Below, in pieces: positions 17,258-25,119 of a stretch of DNA of 64,000 bases; within the stretch, counting starts at the first letter, position 1; each line of letters opens with the position of its first letter. The translations under genes and the position numbers were made by a program. This stretch comes from Chitinimonas taiwanensis DSM 18899. Lineage in GTDB: Bacteria; Pseudomonadota; Gammaproteobacteria; Burkholderiales; Chitinimonadaceae. Below the pieces are notes generated by a model. The model saw only the letters and a list, made by a program, of their open reading frames with translations, was not told where the DNA came from and made no database searches. The stretch covers positions 1 through 64,000 of the forward strand of contig NZ_FPKR01000018.1 in assembly GCF_900119825.1 (NCBI RefSeq). Direction: 5' to 3'.

Positions 17258-18612
17258 CGGGTGTCGGTCTCCAGGGCCTGGCAAAGCCGGCGCAGCTGAT
17301 GGGCATTCAGGCCATCGCCGTGGGTAATCAGGCTGCTGTCCTCAAGCCGGTCCAGCAGCTGCAGGCAGCGCGCCTGGGCACGGCGTGCCTGGGCCGGCTG
17401 GCTGCGGCGCAGCTGGATCTGGGCTTCCAGATAGGGGGTAAGTGGCCAGTCCGGTTCCAGATAGCTGAGCTTGTGCAGGTCGTGCAGCGCGGCCTCGAGT
17501 TGATTACTGCCGTCATGCACCAGGGCCAGCAGCCAGTAGGCCATGCCATCGCAAGGATTGCGTTGCAGCGCGAGGCGGCAACAGGCCTCCGCCTCGCACC
17601 AGCGGCCCTGATCGGCCAGTTGCTGGGCGCCTTGCAGCGGGTCGGGACGGGCAGGCTGCCCAGCGGGCAGGGCCACAGCTTGGGGTGCGCTGCGCAACAC
17701 TGGTGGCGCAGCGGCCTGGCGGCGTGGAATGGGGCGGACTGGCGCTGCCGTAGGCAGTAGCGGCGCAGTCTGTGCCGGCGCGCCGGGCGCAGCGATACGG
17801 TAAGCGAGCCCGAGCATCTGGCCGCTGTAGCCGGCATTGACCGCCAGGCCGGCCTCGGCCGCGCTCAGTAGCAGGCTGCCCTCAGGCTGCAGCTGGGCCT
17901 GCAGCCGCGCAAGGCTGTTGCGTATCGCCTCCGGGGTCAGGTACATCAGGACATTGCGGCACAGGATCAGATCGAAGCCAGCTGGTGCTGGGCTGGGCGC
18001 TGCATCGGCCAGATTGTGGACAGCAAAGCGGATGCGCGAGCGCCAGCGCGGTGCTACCCGCCAGTACGGCCCCTCGGCCACGAAGTAGCGCTCGCGCCAG
18101 CCGGGGCTGCTCTGGCGAAACGCATACGGGCCATAGCGGCCGGCGCGTGCCTGGGCAATGAAGGCGGGGTTCAGATCGCTGCCCAGCAGCTCGATCTGCC
18201 AGTCATCCAGCGCTGCGCCAAGCAGCTCATCGAGCAGAAACAGCAGGGTATAGGCTTCCTCGCCGCTGCAGCAGGCTGCGCTCCACAGGCGCAGCCGCCG
18301 CTCGCCCTGCTGTGCGCGCTGCTCAAGCAGCGGTAGCAGCAATTGCTGGCCAATCTCTTGCCAGGTGCTTGGGTCGCGTTGGAAATAGGTTTCGCCCACC
18401 ACCAGATAGGGGCAGAGCTCGGCCAATTGTGCACTACTGAGCGCAGCTGGCTCGGCCGGCAGTGCGTAGCCGCCTTGGTCGGCCTGCCAGAGCGCGGCTT
18501 GCAGGCGCGCCAGTTGCCCGGCCTGGAAGTCCAGCCCCAACGCTTGGCCGATCTGCTCGGCCAGCGCTTGCAGGCGGACGGGCGACAGGGGGCGCTGTTC
18601 AGTGCTGTGCAT
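17254..18612 (-). CDS. cheR: CheR methyltransferase with TPR-like tail (WspC-like)
   Basis: A 452-residue SAM-dependent receptor methyltransferase. The CheR fold spans about 1-275, with LVVGETYFQRDPSTW, a SAM motif SAACCSGEEAYTL and FDLILCRNVLMYLTPEA. A Pro/Ala/Gln-rich linker (about 275-325) leads to TPR-like helices (about 325-430). The CheR-TPR layout is that of WspC and FrzF, not of the short flagellar CheR. A separate 291-residue CheR without the tail is encoded at 60175-61050. The gene overlaps both flanking cheW genes by a few bases. Confidence 0.92.
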   Translation of the reverse strand: MHSTEQRPLSPVRLQALAEQIGQALGLDFQAGQLARLQAALWQADQGGYALPAEPAALSSAQLAELCPYLVVGETYFQRDPSTWQEIGQQLLLPLLEQRAQQGERRLRLWSAACCSGEEAYTLLFLLDELLGAALDDWQIELLGSDLNPAFIAQARAGRYGPYAFRQSSPGWRERYFVAEGPYWRVAPRWRSRIRFAVHNLADAAPSPAPAGFDLILCRNVLMYLTPEAIRNSLARLQAQLQPEGSLLLSAAEAGLAVNAGYSGQMLGLAYRIAAPGAPAQTAPLLPTAAPVRPIPRRQAAAPPVLRSAPQAVALPAGQPARPDPLQGAQQLADQGRWCEAEACCRLALQRNPCDGMAYWLLALVHDGSNQLEAALHDLHKLSYLEPDWPLTPYLEAQIQLRRSQPAQARRAQARCLQLLDRLEDSSLITHGDGLNAHQLRRLCQALETDTR

Positions 18613-19063
18613 GTTGGGCCAGTGCCTGTGCCAAGGCCTGCTCGTCTACGGCGCTCAGTAGCGCCTCCACGTCATGAAGCAGCAATAGTCCGTCTTCGGC
18701 TTGCAAGACGCCGGCCAGCGGACTATCGCTTGCCTGCAGTCTATCCAGCGCATGCAGCTCGCCTGCCAGCTCGCGCACCGGCGCGCTGCGTTCCACCGGC
18801 AGCAATAGCTCGCGCTGCGTACTGCGTAGCCAAATGCAGTGCGACCACAGCCCAAAGGCCGGCGTAGGCAGGCCAAGGCGACGGGCCAGATCGATGACGG
18901 GTACCAGCTGCCCTTGCAACAGGGCCAGGCCGCGGATTACCGCAGGCGCGGCAGGCAGCGGTTGGTGGGGCAGGGTGGGCAGTACGCGCAGGACATGCGC
19001 AGCGGGCAGGGCAAAGCGCAGGCCACCCAGCTCGAACGGCAGCACGCTATATACCTTGGCCAT
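18599..19063 (-). CDS. cheW: CheW coupling protein (WspB-like), first gene of the operon
   Basis: A 154-residue CheW-fold adaptor: SVLPFELGGLRFALPAAHV, VIRGLALLQGQLVPVIDLA and LLLPVERSAPVREL are the recognisable strands. The start at 19063 follows GGGAGG; an in-frame start at 19102 has no such site. Its stop lies 14 bases inside the following cheR. It opens the minus-strand operon and is separated from the divergent MCP gene by 176 bases, which must hold both promoters. Confidence 0.85.
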   Translation of the reverse strand: MAKVYSVLPFELGGLRFALPAAHVLRVLPTLPHQPLPAAPAVIRGLALLQGQLVPVIDLARRLGLPTPAFGLWSHCIWLRSTQRELLLPVERSAPVRELAGELHALDRLQASDSPLAGVLQAEDGLLLLHDVEALLSAVDEQALAQALAQHAQH

Positions 19064-19239
19064 GGCTTCCTCCCACGATCGAATGGGTGAACGGGCAGGC
19101 AACCCTTGCTATCCGGCTGCCAACTTCCGCATTTCGATCTAGATTAGGACATGCCGAAGCGGCCTGCCGGCCCTTATCTGGCAAGCGATTGAATATATAA
19201 AGACTGCCGGTGCCCCGAGGCGGGCAGGGGAGGATGGGC

Positions 19240-20967
19240 ATGCACTGGACCGTAGGCAGGAAAATCGGCCTGGGATATCTGATCGTGGCACTGGCCTTGC
19301 TGTCGGTGGGCCTGATCGCGCAGCGCAGCCTCAGCGGGCTACTCGAGGCAGCGCGCTGGAAGGAACACACTTTCGCCGTGCTGCACCAGCTCGACCAGAT
19401 TCATACCCTGCTCAAGGATGCGGAAACCGGCCAGCGTGGTTATCTGCTGACTGGGCGGGACAGCTATCTGGCCCCGTATCAGCAGGCGCTGCGCGACCTG
19501 CCTTCGGCCCTGCGTGCGCTGGCCGAACTGACCCGTGATAACCCGGCACAGCAGCAGCGTCAGCAAGCTTTGCAGCACGCCCTGAACAGTAAGCTGAGCG
19601 AGCTGCGCGACACCATTGCGCTGCGCCGCACCCAGGGCTTGGCAGCGGCCCAGGCCGTGGTGCAGTCCGACCGTGGTAAGCAATGGATGGATCGCATCCG
19701 CGTGGTGATGACGGATATGGGCGCCGAGGAGCAGCGCCTATTACAGCAGCGCGATCAGGCGCAGCTGCAAAGGGCCAATCTCGCCCTGGCGGTACTGCGC
19801 TACGGCATTCCCGCCGCCCTGATGGCCATGCTGCTGGCGGCTTGGGCGGTGGGACGCAATATCGTCGGCCCCTTGGCTGAGCTCACGCAGGCCGCGAGCC
19901 TGATCGCTGCTGGTAATCTGGCCCCCAGGCTGTCGAGCCAGCCACGCCGCGACGAGTTGGGCCAGCTGCGCGAGGCCTTCGCCAGCATGGCCAGCTCCCT
20001 GCGTAGCAAGGCTAGCCTGGCTAGCCAGATTGCCACTGGCGATCTGCGTGTAGCGCCGCCGCTCAGCTCGACACAGGACGAGCTGGGCCTGGCCCTGCGC
20101 AATATGGTGGAAAATCTGCAGGCGGTGGTGGGGAGCTTGCAGCAGGGCAAGCAGCTGATGGCCGGCGTGGTCGGTACGGTGTCCAGCGGTGCCCAACAGG
20201 TCAGCCAGGCCACCGATGAGACGGCGGTGGCGATTACCCAGCTGGCCACCACGATTGCGGAGCTACGCCAGAGCAGCGAAATCACCGCGCAGCGCATGGC
20301 CGAGGTCTCGCACAATTCGAGCGGCGCGGCCGAGGTGGCCCAGGATGGCCGGAAGGCGGTGGCCGATACCGCGCAGGCGATGGCTGAGATCCAGCAACGC
20401 ATGCATCTGGTGGGTGAGCGCATCGCCGAGCTGACCGAGCGCAGCCTGGATATCAGCGCCATCATCAGTGTGGTCAATGCCTTGGCCGAGCAGGCGGCCA
20501 TTCTGGCTGTCAATGCCAGCGTGGAAGCCGCGCATGCTGGCGAGCAGGGCGGTGGTTTCGTGGCGGTGGCGCAGGAGATGAAGACCTTGGCCGGCCAATC
20601 CAAGCAGGCGGTCAGCGAAGTCCGCCGCATCCTGCTGGATATCCCCCCCACCATTTCCGCCTTGCTACAGGCCACCGAACAGAGCAGCGCGGCTGTCCAC
20701 ATCGGGGTGAACCGGGTAGGTGTGGCCGGGGAAGCGCTGGCGCGCATGGCCAGTGAAGCGCACAGCAATGCCGAGGCCGCGCAGCAGATCGCCAGTAGCG
20801 CGCTGCAGCAGCTAAGCGGCGTGCAGCAGTTGGCGGCCGCCATCCTGCAGATCAAGCAGGACAACCAAGCCAATCTGCACAGCATGCGCCAGATGCAGCA
20901 GGCGACCCAGGATCTGCAGCAGACCAATCAGCAACTGACCCGCGCCATCGAACACTTCCAGCGCTGA
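19240..20967 (+). CDS. Methyl-accepting chemotaxis protein with CHASE3 sensor
   Basis: A 575-residue transducer. Transmembrane helix about 9-26, periplasmic CHASE3 domain (signature LLKDAETGQRGYLLTGRDSY at about 57-76), second helix about 185-205, HAMP, and a cytoplasmic signalling domain with tip EQAAILAVNASVEAAHAGEQ. The tip departs from the common QTNILALN sequence in the same place as the MCP of the divergent operon, suggesting both feed the same kinase. The start at 19240 has AGGGGAGG at 19226-19233; in-frame ATGs at 19210 and 19234 are less well placed. CHASE3 ligands are generally unknown. Confidence 0.9.
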   Translation: MHWTVGRKIGLGYLIVALALLSVGLIAQRSLSGLLEAARWKEHTFAVLHQLDQIHTLLKDAETGQRGYLLTGRDSYLAPYQQALRDLPSALRALAELTRDNPAQQQRQQALQHALNSKLSELRDTIALRRTQGLAAAQAVVQSDRGKQWMDRIRVVMTDMGAEEQRLLQQRDQAQLQRANLALAVLRYGIPAALMAMLLAAWAVGRNIVGPLAELTQAASLIAAGNLAPRLSSQPRRDELGQLREAFASMASSLRSKASLASQIATGDLRVAPPLSSTQDELGLALRNMVENLQAVVGSLQQGKQLMAGVVGTVSSGAQQVSQATDETAVAITQLATTIAELRQSSEITAQRMAEVSHNSSGAAEVAQDGRKAVADTAQAMAEIQQRMHLVGERIAELTERSLDISAIISVVNALAEQAAILAVNASVEAAHAGEQGGGFVAVAQEMKTLAGQSKQAVSEVRRILLDIPPTISALLQATEQSSAAVHIGVNRVGVAGEALARMASEAHSNAEAAQQIASSALQQLSGVQQLAAAILQIKQDNQANLHSMRQMQQATQDLQQTNQQLTRAIEHFQR

Positions 20968-21031
20968 GCCCATGACGGCTGCCAAGGGTGCAGAAATGAA
21001 AAAAGCCCCCATGACTGGAGGCTGGCTGCGC

Positions 21032-21121
21032 TGGCGGAAGCGGTGAGATTCGAACTCACGGTAGGCTCTCACCTACGACGGTTTTCAAGACCGCTGCCTT
21101 AAACCACTCGGCCACGCTTCC
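21032..21121 (-). tRNA. tRNA-Ser (UGA)
   Basis: A 90-base class II tRNA with encoded CCA. The acceptor stem is GGAAGCG/CGCTTCC with discriminator G, the anticodon loop CTTGAAA gives anticodon TGA, and a long variable arm (GTAGGTGAGAGCCTAC) and T arm with GTTCGAATC are present. Confidence 0.95.
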
Positions 21122-21242
21122 ACTTAGCGGCCGCGATGGTACTGCAAGCGGGCGATTTTTGCCATCCTGGGTGCGGGGGCTTGAAACTTTGTGCCGTTCG
21201 CTTAATCTCACGCACTATCTAAAACCCTCTGAGGAGTCGTCC

Positions 21243-21932
21243 ATGCAATCGCAATGGCAAACCGTGAGTACTGGTTACGGCGGTGCCGATCTCGCTACCA
21301 GCCGCAACAAGGTGCTGCGCAATACCTATATGTTGTTGGCCCTGTCGATGATCCCGACCGCGATCGGTGCCTGGCTTGGCATGAGCATGAAGTTCATGGT
21401 CGGTGGCTGGATGGGCCTCATCGTCTTCCTGGCCGTCAGCTTCGGTGCTTTCTATGCCATCGAGAAGACCAAGCACAGCGCGACCGGCGTGCTGCTGTTG
21501 CTCGCCTACACCGGCTTCATGGGCCTGTGGCTGTCGCAGTATCTGCAGGTGGCCATGCAGTTCAGCAACGGTGCTCAGCTGATCGGGATGGCGGCGGGTG
21601 GTACGGCGACCATCTTCTTCGCGCTGGCTACCCTGGCTACGGTGAGCAAGAAGGACTTTTCCTTCATGGGCAAGTTCCTGTTCATCGGCCTGATCCTGTT
21701 GATCGTGGCTAGTTTGGCGAACATCTTCTTCCAGATTCCGGCCCTGAGCCTGACCATCTCGGCGGTGGCCGTGCTGATCTTCTCGGCCTTTATCCTGGTG
21801 GATGTGAGCCGCATCGTGAACGGTGGCGAGACCAATTATGTGACCGCCACCCTGGCGCTCTACCTCGACATCTACAATCTGTTCACCAGCTTGCTGAACC
21901 TGCTGATGGCCTTTGGCGGCGAGCGCGACTAA
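21243..21932 (+). CDS. Bax inhibitor-1/YccA family membrane protein
   Basis: A 229-residue integral membrane protein with seven hydrophobic helices, of the BI-1/YbhL/YccA family. Recognisable features are the N-terminal NKVLRNTYMLLALSMIPTAIG and the C-terminal ILVDVSRIVNGGETNYV with acidic residues that form the conserved di-aspartyl pore region in BI-1 homologues. Bacterial members such as YccA modulate FtsH proteolysis or act as calcium leak channels; which applies here is unknown. The ATG at 21243 follows GAGGAGTC. A strong terminator follows. Confidence 0.88.
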   Translation: MQSQWQTVSTGYGGADLATSRNKVLRNTYMLLALSMIPTAIGAWLGMSMKFMVGGWMGLIVFLAVSFGAFYAIEKTKHSATGVLLLLAYTGFMGLWLSQYLQVAMQFSNGAQLIGMAAGGTATIFFALATLATVSKKDFSFMGKFLFIGLILLIVASLANIFFQIPALSLTISAVAVLIFSAFILVDVSRIVNGGETNYVTATLALYLDIYNLFTSLLNLLMAFGGERD

Positions 21933-21937
21933 GCGTT

Positions 21938-21985
21938 GGCTGACAATAAAAAACCCGGCTTCGGCCGGGTTTTTTATTGTCAGCC
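21938..21985. terminator. Bidirectional Rho-independent terminator
   Basis: A perfect 22-bp inverted repeat (21938-21959 with 21964-21985) closes a TTCG tetraloop and has A6/T6 tracts on either side of the GC stem. It serves both convergent genes. Confidence 0.95.
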
Positions 21986-22004
21986 GTAAGCCAAATGAGA
22001 TGCC

Positions 22005-22475
22005 TCAGCGGGTTTCCGGCCGCAGGCGCAGGGTCAGGCCCTTGAGGAAGTTACGCAGGAACTGGTCGCCGCAGCGCCGGTAGTTCTTGTGATCGGGCTT
22101 ACGGAACAGCGCGCTCAGCTCGGGTTTGCTGACCTGGAAGCCGGCCTGCTCGATGATGGCCAGGATGTCTTCCTCGCGCAGCTCGAACGCCACGCGCAGC
22201 TTCTTCAGCACCGTGTTGTTGTACACGGGCAGCTCGATGGGCGGCTGCGGGCGGCTCTCGTCGCGGCCGCGCTTGTGCACGACCAGGCCGTCTAGGAAGT
22301 GGGCGATCACCTCGTCCGGGCAGTCCAGATAGCCGGGTTCCTCGTCGCGTTTCAGATAGGCGATCACATCGAACTTGTCGGCATCCAGGCCGCCCAGCTT
22401 GATGATGTCGGCCATGCGCGCATCGCTGATATCGAGGATGTAGCGGATGCTGCGCAGTACGTCGTTATGGATCAT
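22005..22475 (-). CDS. DUF1456 (YehS-like) protein
   Basis: A 156-residue protein of the DUF1456 family. It contains two related halves, each with a MIHNDVLRSIRYIL-like or NTVLKKLRVAFEL-like helix followed by an LDxxxxxALFRK-type segment (here LSALFRKPDHKNYRRCGDQFL). Homologues are conserved in proteobacteria without an assigned function. It lies 26 bases downstream of relA on the same strand and may be co-transcribed with it. Confidence 0.85.
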   Translation of the reverse strand: MIHNDVLRSIRYILDISDARMADIIKLGGLDADKFDVIAYLKRDEEPGYLDCPDEVIAHFLDGLVVHKRGRDESRPQPPIELPVYNNTVLKKLRVAFELREEDILAIIEQAGFQVSKPELSALFRKPDHKNYRRCGDQFLRNFLKGLTLRLRPETR

Positions 22476-22501
22476 GGTGGTTTCCGGTATGCGAGGAGGG
22501 C

Positions 22502-24706
22502 TTAGCGGCGGGTCACGCCGATGACGCCTGGCACATGCTGCACATGGTCCATCACGCGGCGCAGGGTCTGCGCATCGCGGATTTCCAGCGTGAAGCGCAT
22601 GCGGGCGATCTGGTTACGGGTCAGGGTCTGCGCGGCAGTCACATTGATCTTGTCGCGCGAGAACAGGTCGGAGATATCGCGCAGCAGGCTGGGGCGGTCG
22701 TGCGCCTCCACCTCCACATCGGCGGCGAATACCTGGCCGTGCAGCGCGCCGGTCAGTTTCTCGCCCCAATCGGCGGTGATCAGCCGTTCGGGGGCATTGG
22801 CCGATAGGCGCTTGAGCGTGGCGCAGTCGCGCCGATGGATGCTGATGCCGCGCCCCTTGGTGACGAAGCCGATCACCGCATCGGGTGGCACCGGCTTGCA
22901 GCACTTGGCCAGCATGGTCATCAGCTTGTCTACGCCCTCGATCAGGATGCCTTCGCCATGGGTGTCGGCGCGTGCACGCTTGATGATATCGCCCGCTTCG
23001 ACCGGGGCTTCGATGGGCGCGGGTGCCAGTGCAATCGCCAGGTCGCGCGAGGTCACCTCGTTCTGTCCGACCGCGGCAAGCAGATCGTTCAGCTGCTTGA
23101 AACCGAGCCTATCGGCCAGTTCGTCCAGATTCGGGTGGCCGCCGGCGCGCGCCAGTTCTCGGTCCAGAATCGCGCGGCCGGCTTCGATGGCCACGTCCAG
23201 ATTCTGCTGGCGCACCCAGTGGCGCACCTTGGTGATCGCACGGTGGCTTTTCAGATAGCCCTGGTGCAGCCAGTCGAGGCTAGGCCCGCCTTCCTTGGCG
23301 GCGATGATTTCGACACGCTGGCCGGTCTGCAGCGCAGTGCCCAGGGGCACGATATGTCCATCCACCTTGGCGCCGCGGCAGCGGTGGCCAAGATCGGTAT
23401 GCAGGTGATAGGCAAAATCGACTGGCGTCGAGCCCTGCGGCAGCACGATCACGCGTCCGGCAGGCGTCAGTGCATACACGCTGTCGTCGAACTGTTCTGC
23501 CTGAAACGCTTCGGCCACCGTGCTCTGCTGGCTCATATCGTCGCGCCAGTCTAGGAGCTGGCGCAGCCAGGCGATCTTTTCCTCGTAGCGTGCGTCGCCC
23601 GAGCCGCCTTCCTTATACCGCCAGTGCGCGGCCACGCCGTACTCGGCATGTTCGTGCATCTCGAAGGTGCGGATCTGCACCTCGAGCGCCTTATCGTTCG
23701 GTCCCATCACCACCGTGTGCAGGCTGCGGTAGAAATTGCCCTTCGGGTGACTGATGTAATCGTCGAACTCGCCCGGAATCGGCTGCCACAGGTTATGCAC
23801 GACCCCAAGCGCGGTGTAGCACTCAGGAATACTGTTCACCAGCACCCGGATCGCGCGGATATCGTACATCTCACTGAAGTTCAGCCGCTTCTGCTTCATC
23901 TTCTTCCAGATACTGAAGATGTGTTTTGGCCGCCCCATCAGGTCGGCCTTGATGCCCTGCTTGAGTAGTTCCTCGCGCAGCGTGCTAATCGAATCGGCGA
24001 TGAAGTTCTCGCGGTCGACGCGCTTTTCATCCAGCAGGCTGGCGATCTTCTTGTAAGTGAGCGGCTCCAGATGGCGAAAGCCGAGGTCCTCGAGTTCCCA
24101 TTTGATCTGCCAGACCCCGAGGCGGTTGGCCAGCGGGGCGAAGATATCCAGCGTTTCGCGCGCAATCGGCACGCGCACGCTTTCCTCGCACTTGGCCAGG
24201 TAATGCATGGTCTGGGTACGCCAAGCCAGCTTGACCAGTACGACGCGGATGTCTTCCACCATGGCCAGCAACATCTTGCGCACGGTCTCGATCTGCTGCT
24301 GGGCGTCTTCCTTGCGGCTGGCTTCCACGCGGCTGAGCGCCGCCATCTTGCGCACCTTGCTGATGCCATCGACCAGCTTGGCCACGGTCTGGCCAAAGCG
24401 CGCCTCGATCTGGGCATGCGCATCGGGCAGGTAGTCGGGCGCACAGAACAGCAGGGCGGCGATCACGGTATCGGCCGACAGGCGCAGGTCGGCCACGATG
24501 CTGGCCGCAGCCACCGCATGAGGGAAGACCGGCGCACCGATCGGTTCGTAGCGCCGGCCGGCGTACAGGGTCTGCGCCCAGTCCATCGCCGCAGCGAGCT
24601 GGGTCATTTCCTCGGCGGTGAAGCGATCGCTCAGACGAGCAAGCCAGGCTTGCGGGTCGGCGGCTTCGGCAACCGAGACGGCGAGGGGGCGGGTAGGAGC
24701 AACCAT
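22502..24706 (-). CDS. relA: (p)ppGpp synthetase RelA
   Basis: A 734-residue long RSH protein: pseudo-hydrolase domain, synthetase, TGS, helical/zinc-finger region and C-terminal ACT domain. The hydrolase HD pair is lost (ALLFCAPDY, with Phe87-Cys88 where SpoT has His-Asp), so hydrolysis is not expected. The synthetase keeps YDIRAIRVLV, EFDDYISHPKGNFYRSLHTVV and VQIRTFEMHEHAEYGVAAHW; the EFDD motif is typical of RelA rather than SpoT. It makes (p)ppGpp from ATP and GTP/GDP when ribosomes stall on uncharged tRNA. A SpoT homologue should exist elsewhere in the genome. Confidence 0.93.
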   Translation of the reverse strand: MVAPTRPLAVSVAEAADPQAWLARLSDRFTAEEMTQLAAAMDWAQTLYAGRRYEPIGAPVFPHAVAAASIVADLRLSADTVIAALLFCAPDYLPDAHAQIEARFGQTVAKLVDGISKVRKMAALSRVEASRKEDAQQQIETVRKMLLAMVEDIRVVLVKLAWRTQTMHYLAKCEESVRVPIARETLDIFAPLANRLGVWQIKWELEDLGFRHLEPLTYKKIASLLDEKRVDRENFIADSISTLREELLKQGIKADLMGRPKHIFSIWKKMKQKRLNFSEMYDIRAIRVLVNSIPECYTALGVVHNLWQPIPGEFDDYISHPKGNFYRSLHTVVMGPNDKALEVQIRTFEMHEHAEYGVAAHWRYKEGGSGDARYEEKIAWLRQLLDWRDDMSQQSTVAEAFQAEQFDDSVYALTPAGRVIVLPQGSTPVDFAYHLHTDLGHRCRGAKVDGHIVPLGTALQTGQRVEIIAAKEGGPSLDWLHQGYLKSHRAITKVRHWVRQQNLDVAIEAGRAILDRELARAGGHPNLDELADRLGFKQLNDLLAAVGQNEVTSRDLAIALAPAPIEAPVEAGDIIKRARADTHGEGILIEGVDKLMTMLAKCCKPVPPDAVIGFVTKGRGISIHRRDCATLKRLSANAPERLITADWGEKLTGALHGQVFAADVEVEAHDRPSLLRDISDLFSRDKINVTAAQTLTRNQIARMRFTLEIRDAQTLRRVMDHVQHVPGVIGVTRR

Positions 24707-24798
24707 GGCCTAATTATGCCATGAGCGCCTGGGCCGGCCGGATTCACGGGCCAGCGTGGTTGATTTGCATGCCATGCAGAAATAAATGTAAATACAGT

Positions 24799-24827
24799 TT
24801 GCAAATGCGAATCGTTATCGATAAGAT
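24799..24827 (+). promoter_or_regulatory. Sigma-70 promoter overlapped by a Fur box
   Basis: TTGCAA (24799-24804), a 17-base spacer and TAAGAT (24822-24827) form a plausible promoter. Bases 24801-24819 match 14 of 19 positions of the E. coli Fur-box consensus and cover the spacer. Iron-replete Fur would therefore block transcription toward the siderophore receptor. Confidence 0.7.
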
Positions 24828-24833
24828 TTGTCC

Positions 24834-24990
24834 ATCTGCTCAGTCAGCATCGGCGGTTGCGATCGGGAAGCGAATGGCCTCTGTTGGTCGGGTAGATGCA
24901 AAGCCTTGCTGCGTTCCTCAACCGCATTAGGCGATGCGTGAGTCACCACCCAGTACGGATTCCCGGCCCCACATGGGGCCGGTTTTTTTT
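24834..24990 (+). ncRNA. Candidate Fur-regulated small RNA or attenuated leader
   Basis: Between the Fur-controlled promoter and a strong intrinsic terminator lies about 155 bases with no convincing coding sequence. The transcript would end 130 bases before the siderophore receptor gene. It could be a free-standing iron-starvation small RNA in the style of RyhB or NrrF, or a leader whose termination is regulated. No known riboswitch consensus was recognised. The relA-receptor gap (24707-25119) holds otherwise only the promoter, the terminator and an unassigned 130 bases. Confidence 0.45.
24963..24990 (+). terminator. Strong intrinsic terminator upstream of the siderophore receptor
   Basis: An 8-bp GC-only stem (24963-24970 with 24975-24982), 4-base loop and eight consecutive T (24983-24990). 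It lies between the Fur-box promoter and the receptor start, where an ordinary 5' leader would not be expected to terminate. Confidence 0.85.
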
Positions 24991-25119
24991 GCCCCTGCCA
25001 TTCGGATGGCCGGAACAGACGCTAGGCAGACGCTGCCAGCATGGAATTTCAGGACAGGCCAAGCCCACGCAGTGGGGCCGGCAGTCCGCTCAGACTAACC
25101 AACGAGGGAGTAATGCAAG

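Noticed and set aside
21032-21121. tRNA-Ser as an integration site of a genomic island
   Set aside because: No integrase, direct repeat of the tRNA 3' end or compositional shift is seen on either side.
24834-24962. Cobalamin or other riboswitch in the siderophore receptor leader
   Set aside because: No conserved core motifs of known classes were found; kept only as an unclassified RNA candidate.
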